In this document: positions 35,190 to 45,588 of the stretch, piece by piece
Numbering within the stretch: position 1 is the first letter of the stretch
How the letters are laid out: each line of letters opens with the position of its first letter
Source of the DNA: Spodoptera frugiperda
Taxonomy: Eukaryota; Arthropoda; Insecta; Lepidoptera; Noctuidae
Length of the DNA stretch: 64,000 nt
Reading direction: 5' to 3'
Assembly (NCBI RefSeq): GCF_023101765.2
Contig: NC_064234.1
Coordinates: 4,030,001-4,094,000, forward strand
Notes under the pieces: generated by a model
Told to the model about the DNA's origin: nothing
What the model saw: only the letters and a program-made list of their open reading frames with translations
Database searches by the model: none
Position numbers and translations under genes: made by a program

Positions 35190-35430
35190 AGTCCGTCAGT
35201 TGGATAATGAAAAAATATTAGACACTTTATACTTAGATAAAACGAATCAAAATTTAGGAGTGGATGCAAATACGTCATTTCTACGCATAAAATGTACCTA
35301 GAAGTGACGTCACGCGATATTTCAAATCGATATCTTTGAAAGTATTTGTTTCCATAAGAAAATCATAAATACGCATCTAATATTTAAAAATAATCTGAAT
35401 GATGGACATTAAAAGAAAAATTAGTCATCT
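35190..35430 (+). repeat. family S dispersed repeat, copy 1
   Basis: Homologous to the reverse complement of 39478-39718. Both carry a gataatgaaaaa-like start, 'gtgacgtcacgcgatatttc' plus aaatc, 'gaaagtatttgtttcc', and an 'ggacattaaa...aaaaattagtcat' end. The palindrome TGACGTCA (35305-35312), a CREB/ATF-type site, is unchanged in both. It has no coding capacity, and its class is unknown. Confidence 0.7.
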
Positions 35431-36409
35431 ACCCTATTGTAGACTATGTGGCCGATACCTTAGTATTCTACATTTAACTTTAAATGTCAATAGTAATTAA
35501 ATAGATTAACAATTCACAGAATGCGAAATAAATTAAATTGAATAATAAATATAGGGGGGTTAACTGTTTGAAATAAAGATAAAGTTAATTTACTTAAAAA
35601 CAAGTTTTCTTAATAACATTTCAACGTATCTTAGCTAGTGTGATATAGTAACTAATTGGTTGTAAGAATTCAATTAAACCTATTGACCACTGGCTGTTTG
35701 AACATTATGTATAGGTAAGATATTTTTATAGGTCTCACGTTTTGTAATAAACTTATTTATAGACCAAGAAACCCTTCACGAGCTGGCCTGAATGTTTAAA
35801 TTAACAAATCTATTAATTTTCAATGTAACAATTAACTTTAATTGAATCTTGCGATTGCTAATGTTGATATTCTGTTTTGGTTTCTATAGATTTTTTGTTC
35901 CATTTAATAAAGCGACTAAATCTCGATTCAATTGAAATGTAAAAAAAAACTATATCAAAAGTTACATTACGTACGCACGTACATATCTACTTATATATAT
36001 AATTGGCGTGCAAATATTTAGTTCCTGCATTAAAAAAGTTACTAAAATAAAAAGTAGCACTATATGCAATTACGCGGTTCTCAGAGAACCTTGTCCGTAG
36101 GCCACTATTAATGAAACAATGTAAACTTGACAGGCTGTAATTTTACCGCATGACGTCATAATTCAATCATCGGGCTCGTGATAATCAATTGTTAGCTCCA
36201 AATTGATCACATAGATCATGGAATCAGGGCAGGCGCAGCTAACTTAAAGCGATCAATTATGGTGTAGGTTTGGATCGATAATTTTCTTGAGTAGGGTAAG
36301 AAAATATAGGTAATGATTCATTCATCATTGATTAAAATCTTTGGAATTATTCGCTGTCAGAGCTTAAAGGATTTTCGGACTAGATACTTTAGGTGCTATT
36401 CAACAATAA
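35431..36409. other. intergenic, nothing assignable
   Basis: AT-rich; no supported feature. Confidence 0.5.
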
Positions 36410-36595
36410 GTGTGGGAGAACTATGCTTAGGCACGTATCGGAGTGATACCGCGGCTTCACAGATAACTGACATGAAACAATGCTTGCTTTGTATTTCTTT
36501 GTGTTTTTCCCAATCCCCGACTCCCCAACAGCCGTCAAATTCCTAACCCCCAAAAGGCCGGCAAAGCTCTTGTAGTCTGTGGTCATTCGGGGTCG
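36410..36595 (-). repeat. family B repeat, copy 10 (antisense, head missing)
   Basis: Runs from 'gtgtgggagaactatgctta' through 'gacatgaaacaatgcttgct' to 'aaaaggccggcaaagctctt', then loses similarity. Confidence 0.75.
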
Positions 36596-37867
36596 GTACA
36601 AGACAGAAGTCGAAATAAAAATGACTAATTCTCATGATTACATACTATATCAAGAATAGGGCACAACCCTCTAGTCTAGTTTTTTTACTAATGCCACTTA
36701 CAATTAAATTAATTGCAAAGAACTATGCCTAATTCTTTAGTATCATTAGATCCCACTACTACCAACCCAGAAATCAGAACCAATACCCACTGTTCTGACA
36801 GACTGTTCCGTATTTACCTACCTTTGTTACCACTAGACACGACTATCAAATAAAACAAGGAACAGTCATTCAATTAAAGTCATTTATAATACTAATCACA
36901 TACACATTACCTACTATCTGATTGTCATACATTTACATGTGTTCAATAATGATGTAGTATTTAATTTTAATCGCTAGCAACACCGGCCTTAGTGTCACTT
37001 GGTCTTTGTCACGCTTCATTACTCCACATCACGCAGCTATGCCAAATATGTGACCTTATCAAAAATATTGTGCATACAGTGTCTTCCATAATACTCAGTT
37101 TTGATTAAAACAGACGTGTTCAATTAACAATTACTGTGATAGTGAACATAACTAATTATATTCCGTTACCCATTAAATACATAATATGTGCAGCTATTAA
37201 TTTATAAGACTTATTTTGCATGTTTAACATCGAATATTTTATCACACATGAGATTTTTTTATTTATTAAGAAAGTTTTTCGAAATCGACACGCCTATAGA
37301 CAAATTTCCCGTGATTAAAAATTAATATCTTGCGTGCAACAAAACAATGATTTAGCTACCTAAATGAAACATCGTATATTCAAACAACTTTCTAAATTGG
37401 TCGGCAACAAAGTCTTAATCAGTTATCTTTAATGAAAGACTAGGTAACACGCATTCTAATGCTAAGTATAAGTACTATAAATAAGCAATCTAGTCCAAGT
37501 TTCTCTTGCATTACATATAACCTTAAGCCATATAAAGACTAAAACATTTCGTCTTCATTGTTCTATTCATTATAATATCAAACTAAATGTTATTACCATT
37601 AAATGTATGCTTCAAACTTGTAACATATTAGATGAATCACGAGGATTTTGTATCTCATACTGGCATTCTAATCAATAACTGGAAACAGGTCAAAGTCATT
37701 GAGTTTTCTGAAAGCAAGATGTGCTTTAAAAGGTTATAATGTCCCGAAATCGTCTTCAAAAACACTTACAAGAAGAATATAGTTGGCAAAACATAAGATT
37801 TCCCACTAGATACAAACTACAAAATTCGGCACATCGCTATAGTCCATTCTTAATGTATAAGTTACAA
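36596..37867. other. intergenic, nothing assignable
   Basis: AT-rich; no supported feature. Confidence 0.5.
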
Positions 37868-37925
37868 GTAGTTTTGGAGATTAGCAAACAAACAAAATCT
37901 TCAGCTTTATAATATTAGTATAGAT
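37868..37925 (+). repeat. family E tail fragment, copy 2
   Basis: Only the last ~55 bp remain: ggagattagcaaacaaac, then 'cttcagctttataatattag' and TATAGATT. Confidence 0.65.
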
Positions 37926-38094
37926 TATATTCATTCAATTTTCATCAACATCAACAGCCTATAAGTGGCCATTGTTGACCAAAAGCCTCTTCTCACACGG
38001 AGGTTTGAGCATCAATCCCACGCTTGCTCAATGCGGATTGGCGATTTAAAACTTATAATTAAAAATTATAAGCCCAAATTTCCTCACGATGTTT

Positions 38095-38180
38095 CCCTAC
38101 CCCGTTTGTGTTTTTTATGGAACACGCCGTGAACGAGCAGACGTATCGTATAGAGAAGCGGGCGTCTTAAATCTCTGCAA
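38095..38180 (+). repeat. family B-related head fragment
   Basis: 'tttttatggaacacgccg' and 'tgaacgagcagacgtatc' resemble the family B start with a variant first segment. Similarity ends within about 40 bp. The adjoining minus-strand frame 38084-38353 is unlikely to be coding. Confidence 0.4.
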
Positions 38181-38680
38181 CCACGACCAACATTGTCATC
38201 GTCACATCTTATTGTACACATATAATACACCCAAATAATAAAGAAATCTCTACAAGACGGACATAATATCAAGGAAATAATAATATCATGAGATACAATC
38301 GAACTAAATAATTTACGTCTACCGAGGAATGTACCACTATTGTACCGAATCACGCGAGCCAGTATTGGGTACCTATTGAGTTGGTAACCTTATCATGTTT
38401 AAGTGCACGACATTTAGGGTCCCTGTCGAAGAAACGTGTTTAAGGGATATAATATTGTCGAACCCTTATTCTGTTTTGTTAGACATAAATACAAATCAGA
38501 TTCGATGGTCTTATGATTAGACATATCATTATGACATCAATATCTTACTTGAATTGAGTATGCTTAAAGAAAATTAACCTAAAACCATGCACCAGGCACA
38601 ATTATTCCAGTCTCCATACTACTACTGAATCTAATATCTTAACAATACTTTTCTTGGTCCGAAAATCAAAAACGAGACAT

Positions 38681-38881
38681 TTTTATGGTACAAGCTGGTA
38701 AACGAGCTGACGGATCCCCTGATGCTAGGCAATAGCCGGCGACCATGGACATGCGAAACACCAGAGGTGTTACGAATGCGTTGCCGGCCTATTCGGGGTT
38801 AGGAATTTAAAGGTTGTTGGAGAATCCGGGATTGGAAAGGGGATTATTGGGCCTCTGGTAACCTGATGAAACGACGAACAA
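38681..38881 (+). repeat. family B repeat, copy 6 (3' truncated)
   Basis: Head 'ggtacaagctggtaaacgag' to 'cctctggtaacctgatgaaa'; the gcgttgtttcacgtcgg and ctctcccacac parts are absent. Confidence 0.8.
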
Positions 38882-38924
38882 CAAAATGAAATAAAAAGAA
38901 TTTATTTTTGTAAATAGGCTACAA

Positions 38925-39070
38925 AAGCGCACTATTGTACATCAAAATTTTTAATATCAAAAATTTTAGATGAAGCCGGCATTTCCTGACGGACTACTCT
39001 GAGAAGAAATGCCGACACAAACCCAGAGTTGAGGACAACGCAAATATTCTCCTTCTACTCCTTTACCTAG
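38925..39070. repeat. possible dispersed repeat with inverted arms
   Basis: An AT-rich near-palindrome (38946-38970, aaaatttttaatatcaaaaatttt) precedes 'agccggcatttcctgacgga...gagaagaaatgccgac', whose cggcatttc and gaaatgccg arms pair. I recall similar units in other moths, but no second copy lies in this window. Confidence 0.4.
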
Positions 39071-39477
39071 GGCGTAGGAGGTAGTCAATTTATCCTATCA
39101 TAATTTAACAACGAGACGGAACTACATAAGAACAACATACATACATAAATATCACTCAACATTTCTCAGATCCGCCGCCTGTTATCTACGGCCATAGATC
39201 GAAATCCGTGCTTTACCTTGAAACGTAGCGACCTGGTCAACATGTCGACCCAACGACCGGTTATCGACAATCGACATATCGATACATTGACTATTACAAT
39301 ACGAGTACATTATATAGCTTACGTTATTGTAATCACGTAGTCGATAATCATTTTGTTATGGTGATTGCTTTCCATGAGCCGATTGCTTTTCTCTCGCTCA
39401 GCTTTTTTTTTATTCATAAAATGTAATAGGTACGCTGAATAACATTATTACATTTGTAATTTTTAACACACACTCAT
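39071..39477. other. intergenic, nothing assignable
   Basis: Includes a small cluster of ATCGACA/TCGATA words at 39230-39290 (for example 'cgacaatcgacatatcgata') without an assignable role. Confidence 0.45.
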
Positions 39478-39718
39478 AGGATAAATGACTAATTTTTAAT
39501 TTAATGTCCGTCTGGTAGTATATTTTAAAACATTAGACACGTATTTTTTATTTTGTTAAGGAAACGAATACTTTCGGAGATATATTGATTTGAAATATCG
39601 CGTGACGTCACTTTTGAGTACGTTTTATACTCAATAGTGACGTAGTTAGTATTGTTTTCAGATACGCTCAAAAAATAGGTCCCTAATAATTTTTCATTAC
39701 CTAACTGAAGGATTAAAT
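39478..39718 (-). repeat. family S dispersed repeat, copy 2 (inverted)
   Basis: Reverse-complement relative of 35190-35430 across its whole length. Its TGACGTCA is at 39603-39610. The minus-strand open frame 39525-39722 falls inside it and is not shared with copy 1, so it is not coding. Confidence 0.7.
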
Positions 39719-40652
39719 ACATTTTCAGTTGTCATAACTCGTCATTATCCCTATTACACATATTATACAATGTACATAGGTAAGTGTAAAGTATTATAGA
39801 CATCAATCACAAAACATCGGTATTCAATGAGTCAGAAATTTTATGTGGTTTAAAAGAACTATTAGTGTTTTAATAAAATTTATAGTCCTTTCCGTAACGG
39901 ATAACTTTTATTGGGCAGAAATACCCCGGAGCAAAATCCTACGTCAGGTAAGAAAAGGAAATTAAGGGTATAGGCAATTAGGTTTGGTTATTCCCCAAAC
40001 CTCAATATATTTTAGTGACGTATCCAATGATCGTAGGAACTTACCTACTGAAGTTAAGAAATACATGGTAACTATGTCGTAAACCCGTAACATATACAAT
40101 ACACAATAGATAATAGCTACCTCCAAACATTTTGAAATCGATTAACAAACTGACAAGACATCTCAAACACACATCAACAAGGCAATCAAACAGAATAATT
40201 AGGCGAAACATACTTTTATAACTACTTACACCATAATAAGGGAATCATAGCCTCATAGATCACTTATTATGTAAGCTACAACCTTGTACCATAACAACAT
40301 ACTACATATACGTCGTGAGTTATCAATGAACATATCGACATGGCTCTCAGTACGACATTAATTACAGTTTTTAACCATTCAAAGCGCATACCGAAGTAGC
40401 ACCTGTAATAACACCGACACAAACGCACACAACCTTCATAGAACAATAAATCGAAATGGTTCCTTCGATACGACCTACGAACATTATTATCAATTAATAA
40501 TTAATCGGTGCCGGTTGCACGCCCACTCATATTTGTACTTGGGCAAATCCGTGTGAGTCATGTACCTAGTTGAATTGTTCAGTTTTTGAAGTTCCGTAGG
40601 TATCTGTTGGTGCAGGTTGCTATTTTTAAGTAAGTATATAAAAATATAATAA
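39719..40652. other. intergenic, nothing assignable
   Basis: AT-rich; no supported feature. Confidence 0.5.
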
Positions 40653-40825
40653 AACTAGCTGACCTGGCAAACTTCTAACATTGTTTTCTCACCTTTTAAA
40701 CCTGCCCTAGACTTCTGCAAATAATTCATACCTAACTACTACTTTACAAAATTGGTCCAGTCGTTATCGAGTTTAAGGGAGACTAACAAACAGCAATTGA
40801 TTTATATTTGTGTATAAGTATAGAT
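40653..40825 (+). repeat. family F tail of a non-LTR-type element, copy 1
   Basis: Starts ACTAGCTGACCTGGCAAACT, contains 'aaattggtccagtcgttatc' and 'gactaacaaacagcaattga', and ends tataagtatagat. The ACTAGCTGACC start and TATAGAT end match the boundaries seen in family E, so E and F may be tails of related elements. Confidence 0.7.
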
Positions 40826-41316
40826 AAAGTTATCAATCAAACATGGAATGCATTAAAACATAAAATAAATTCGTTTGTAAAATAAATATCGTGGCCACAT
40901 CATAGATTTGAGGGTTATTTGAGTATTTCATAAAATGGTAACATATTTTCATGGCGTGGGCAATTTAATTTGTTTTATATTTTAGGTTATCATCTGTACC
41001 TGAGTCAATTTCAAGGTAGGTACTTTTCTAAAGATAGCAACAAGAAATGTTTAAAAATAGTTTTCTAAAATTAACTTATTCGGTACTTACCTGTCTAAAT
41101 CGACCCAATTAATTCACTGAAATGAACATTTATCTAACATTCTATTTACCACGTTATATTTTCTTTCTTATTTATTTATCTTTCTTTACCTTCGAAATTC
41201 TTTGAAAAGTAATTACTAATCTAACGTTTAGAAGAAAGTAAACTACTTTAATTTTCAGTGCGTAATTAGTTTTTCTGGAATTTTCTTTGATAAAATGTGG
41301 ACCATGAAACTATACC
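40826..41316. other. intergenic, nothing assignable
   Basis: AT-rich; no supported feature. Confidence 0.5.
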
Positions 41317-41437
41317 TTTTTTTTTTTTTTTTTTTTTTTGAGGGTGGAAAATCATCCAATGACTTCTCCCGCCTTGGGCGAGGCGAGATAGTGTCAGACT
41401 CTTACTGACTAAAAACCACCCCGTTCCTACTCCTGCC
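41317..41437 (-). repeat. family A SINE-like repeat, copy 14, long poly(A) tail
   Basis: Antisense with an uninterrupted 23-base T run (41317-41339) representing the poly(A) tail, then near-consensus 'ccaatgacttctcccgcctt'; 5' truncated after cctactcctgcc. The pure tail suggests a recent insertion. Confidence 0.9.
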
Positions 41438-41579
41438 CGTATAACAAAATTTAAAGTGTATTAAGGGAAAATTGTTACAGAAGATAATTATTTTTTACAA
41501 ACTAAAAAATATAATTTGAATAAATTCAAATGCAAATGTATAATAAAGTCTCCCGATCGATTTTGATCATAGTGGTATG

Positions 41580-41826
41580 CCTGACTAACCTAACCCACTT
41601 TCGGACGGCAGAACGACTCTACTGGAGAAAGAGAGGTCAGGCGCAGAACTAATAGCTTTCCTCTCAGAACCCGATGTGACGGTAGCTTTCCCAGTCACGG
41701 GGTGAAACAATAATGGTCATTTTCCTCAGAAAACACCATTATCACCTTTTTGCATGACGCCGAAATCAAACCCGCGACACGTTGTACAGCAGCTCATCAA
41801 TCATCCCTGTGCCAGCCGTGCAGTCA
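41580..41826 (-). repeat. tRNA-headed SINE-like repeat, variant body (copy C6)
   Basis: On the minus strand it begins gactgcacggctggcaca, has a degenerate B box 'gcgggtttgatttcggcgtc', then a body unlike families C or D ('gcaaaaaggtgataatggtg', 'ccccgtgactgggaaagc'). Head shared with family C, body different: either a mosaic or a separate SINE family. Confidence 0.55.
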
Positions 41827-42163
41827 TATGCAGATTACCGAACTACTAACTACATAATGTATGTAAGCAATATTTTTTCACTAATAAACCTTGACGTACC
41901 GAATCCTGTTTGAATAACATTTTCCTTGTAAACTAGGCTCGTCCGCCTGAGGGCGTAACGTTGCGCATTTACATAATTAGCAACTGGATGTTATGATAAG
42001 CCAGTCGATTACTTAATACGGCTTTTCACTTCATGAAACTCAATTAATTAATGTTATTTTTTTATTATCATATATACATAGATGTATTGTATATAGTTGT
42101 ATTTTCTTAGGCGGACACTACTATACCAGAGACCAGTAATTGACGATATATTACGAAGAGCCA

Positions 42164-42290
42164 AACTGAAAGTACCCTTAGCCGACGAGCACGCATGAAG
42201 ATAACTGTTGATGAAGCGAAAGAGGTATCTAAGATTCGTAGCAATTGGCGTGCCATTGTATCTGCCTACCACCATGGGAAACAAGCGTGA
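42164..42290 (+). pseudogene. possible C-terminus of a retroelement ORF
   Basis: The plus-strand frame ending at TGA 42288-42290 reads QTESTLSRRARMKITVDEAK and continues EVSKIRSNWRAIVSAYHHGKQA. The 'V-DEA-E-(S/A)-x-(I/D)R-x-WR-x-I' arrangement resembles the last residues of several LINE proteins, where a conserved tryptophan-arginine pair lies near the end. No upstream catalytic part is visible. Weak; chance is possible. Confidence 0.3.
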
Positions 42291-42929
42291 TGTTATGTAT
42301 ATTTTATCTGTTTAAGTATTGGGCATTTTGGGATATTCGGAAAACTGTCTACAAAAGTCAGTTTATTTTAAAAACGAAATTGTGGCCTTCGAAATATACC
42401 TAAATGCAGTTCAAAGAAGAGCCTAAGCCTATGTCAACAATAAAGTCATTTTCTATACACACTCATCCAGAAATAAATGATAAACGTTTCATAATTTACG
42501 CAAGAAATTAAAAGCTAGTTAGTATACGAAATCACTTGCGAGTTTCATTTAGAAGAAATAGTTAATTATTGTTACAATGCGATGTTTCTTTGTTTAGAAT
42601 AATGATCCTCGGTGAAAACAATTACGGTGCTATTGCGTTACCTATTTTTAACAGCATAACATCATAACATACATCCATAGTACGTTAATGATGATGAAGA
42701 TGTTCCTATAGTAATGGTACACCCACTATTCTTTAGCCATGCTTTAAGTTTCATAGTAATGAAAAGTAGTAGTCGGATAGCCTAATACTCCACCCAAGTC
42801 CAGATTCGTTTAACAACGCAATATAAGTTTAAAAAACCGAGTTTAACACGCATGTTAAAGTGCGAACCTAATTTTCTCTCGACACACGTCAACACTTAAA
42901 ACGTTCTTCTAAGTTTAAAAAATACTATG

Positions 42930-43030
42930 CTGATAACCGCATCGAAATCGGTTCAGCCAAACGCGAGATAATTGTATACAAACCTACATACATACACACA
43001 AGTCAAACTGAGAACGTGCTTTTGTTGAAT
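42930..43030 (+). repeat. family G retroposon tail
   Basis: 'accgcatcgaaatcggttca', 'gccaaacgcgagataattg', then imperfect CATA repeats and 'caagtcaaactgagaacgtg'. I recall this 3' tail from many lepidopteran genomes. Confidence 0.65.
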
Positions 43031-43663
43031 TCGGTTAAAAATACATCAGATCAATCTACGAAGGATGCAAAGACACCAGTTTCAGAGACCTAAATAGAAG
43101 AATATTCTAGATTTCCAGACTCAATTCTTTATTACATAAATATTCTAGATTGTTCAAAGTCGTATAACTGCCAGACACGCAGATTCATGATTAATCCCCA
43201 GATCGGACAAATTATTACATGTTTCCTTCCTTCCAGCATGATTTATAGATATTATTAAAGATATGTTGCTCATTCATAAATGAGTCACTATATTACAGAA
43301 TTCAGATATTAAAATGAAATGTTGAACTTCCTATGAATTGCTCAATAGAAGAACGTGTCTGGACGTATCACGCTACCTTGCGTGCAAAGATTCGACTCCA
43401 TGGTTCGATTGATGGCTCTATCGCAATCTTCAACAGCTGGTAAAGAAGATATGTTTTATTAGGTAAATGTCTACATAGATCGTGAATATAATCGATAGAA
43501 AACAAAATGATGAATCGTACAAGGACAAACACAATTTGGTTCCGAAAACAATTGCTAAGGACTAGGTTAAGTAACCATAAGCCGGCCTCATCCAGCTATT
43601 TGAAATATTGACGTGTAAAAGTGTTATTTTATAATCTACTTACAGAAATAAATAAATGCGGCG
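43031..43663. other. intergenic, nothing assignable
   Basis: No supported feature; no repeat match. Confidence 0.5.
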
Positions 43664-43735
43664 CTAAGAGTCTGACACTCCCTCTCGCCTCGTCCAAGGC
43701 GAGAGAAGTCACTGGATGATTTTCCCCCTAAAAAC
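43664..43735 (+). repeat. family A SINE-like repeat, copy 15 (strongly 5' truncated)
   Basis: Only the last ~70 bp, from 'ctaagagtctgacactccct' to the cccctaaaaac end. Confidence 0.85.
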
Positions 43736-43933
43736 ACCACTTATAGATTAGTACATTAAAGTAAACTAATTATTAGTTATTACTTAAATTACAACCATTT
43801 AGCTACAGAAGTTAACTTTGTACGAAAAAGGTAACTACCGCTTTTAGTGAAACTGAGCAATTTTCATATTTATTTAATGTCTGAGTTAGTTCAGTACTAT
43901 TTTTTATTAGAAAACAGATAATAAGTAAATAAG

Positions 43934-44092
43934 CTAAAAATCACGGCTTACTCACACAAATTATTAATAGAGAAATGCTCTACTAGTTTCGAGTCACAGA
44001 GGGACCCTTTATCCTAAGCAACGTGTGCTGCACACGTTACGTTACACAGCTACCTACTGGAAGAGCTAGTAGAGCTTTTTTCCATTAATGAT
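43934..44092. mobile_element. family L MITE, copy 3
   Basis: Left 'aaaatcacggcttactcaca', core 'ctactagtttcgagtcacag', and an inverted agctagtagagcttttttcc at the right. The right terminus beyond ccattaatg differs from copies 1 and 2. Confidence 0.75.
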
Positions 44093-44099
44093 TTTTGAT

Positions 44100-44708
44100 A
44101 AAGATTCATAGATTAAATAAAGATTCATTATTATTAATTTACAAAATCACTACACAATTATTATACTTGGAAAGAGTGCGTAGGGACATTCGCTTTTTGC
44201 CAATTAAATTTAGAACACCACGTAGACGTTGTACGAAAAAACCCAACAATACTTTGCGCAGACAGGAAATCAAAATTGAGACCATTCAAGTCTTACTCAG
44301 CAGTCGCAGTAGTAACTATACGACCTTGACTGAGGAAGTAAAAAAAAGTAAAATTCACATTTTTCATAAGTAAGTACCTATATATTAACTTAATCACGTC
44401 ATACTTAATTCGACACATTGATTTTGAAGTTATGAAATCAACCGTTCAAAAGCCCTTGCACTTTCGTGTCACCTCGTTTTGGTTATTTCGTAACAAAATC
44501 CTGTTTTTTTTTTAATAATAATTCGAGCAAAAATCTCGAGCACTCGAAAGTTTCACATTGCAACGTCGAAAACTGGACGGTACTACATTCACTTACTTTT
44601 GTTTACAAAGATAATTTTATAATATCTATAGATACTTGTATCATGTACAGGAGTTATTCGCGCACCGAACCAAATTGGTTTCTTTACTGTCTTAAAATTA
44701 ACTTTAAT
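44100..44708. other. intergenic, nothing assignable
   Basis: Open frames 44095-44373 and 44466-44723 (plus) have no family features; the second runs into family B copy 7. Confidence 0.5.
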
Positions 44709-44813
44709 TTTTTTATGATATAAGCTGGTAAACGAGCTGACGGATCAACCGATGTTAAGGAAGAATCGCCGCCGCCTATGGACACCCAAAACACCAGAAA
44801 CGTTACAAGTGTT
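44709..44813 (+). repeat. family B repeat, copy 7 (first third only)
   Basis: 'gatataagctggtaaacgag' to 'accagaaacgttacaagtg'. Confidence 0.8.
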
Positions 44814-45588
44814 TTAATTGTTAAACATACAATGCACTAAAATTGTCAGAGACCTAAATTGTGATGTAGAGAGACATATTACACTAGAATTAAGTTTTGT
44901 TTGGATTTAACCTGCCTACAACGGTATAGGTAGTTGAGCTTATTTAAAAGCATACTTAGGTACTTCAAATGGCGTACAACATCTTGATTTCGTAAACCTC
45001 GGATATGACCAAAATATTTTATGTATCTACAGCCTTTTAAGATTTTGGAAAGTAGAAACATCTGTTGCAGCTTTGTTTTACTTATGGCGCATTTTGAGAG
45101 ATAAACATACTTATTTTATATTATAAAAATATGTTTATGTTAAATGGTTTTAATAGGCTTATACTGTAAAGTAATCAAGATTAGGAGTGTGTAGCAAATA
45201 TCAGATCGATCGGACGTCAGGAAGGTTAGCCAATTACTAAATTTGACCCAAACAAACAAACAGATCAAGATAAATAAAAACGGATAAAAAAACTAAAGAT
45301 CCTAAAAAACTAAATTAAAAATGACACAAAATACAAAATTCAAGCAGATATGGACGATTAAACTAGTCAAGGAAAAATTATACTGCGACTTAATAGTGCG
45401 AACACAAAGTGCTGAAAACAAGTGTGTCTAAATTATGAGGTGTTACACCTTAGCTGGTGATTTCCTACTAATAAATTGCTTCGTAATTTATGGCGTGATT
45501 GCCCTTAATATGGTGGTACACTTACTTATTTCTCACTTACTGTACAGTTTCTTATAAACACCGCACGTTTTAATACGTCTAAGAAAAA
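44814..45588. other. upstream region of the odorant receptor gene
   Basis: AT-rich. 45180-45290 resembles a retroposon tail ('cccaaacaaacaaacagatc'). No TATA box at a clear distance from the receptor ATG; 'tttcttataaac' at 45548-45559 is the only TATA-like string. Confidence 0.4.
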
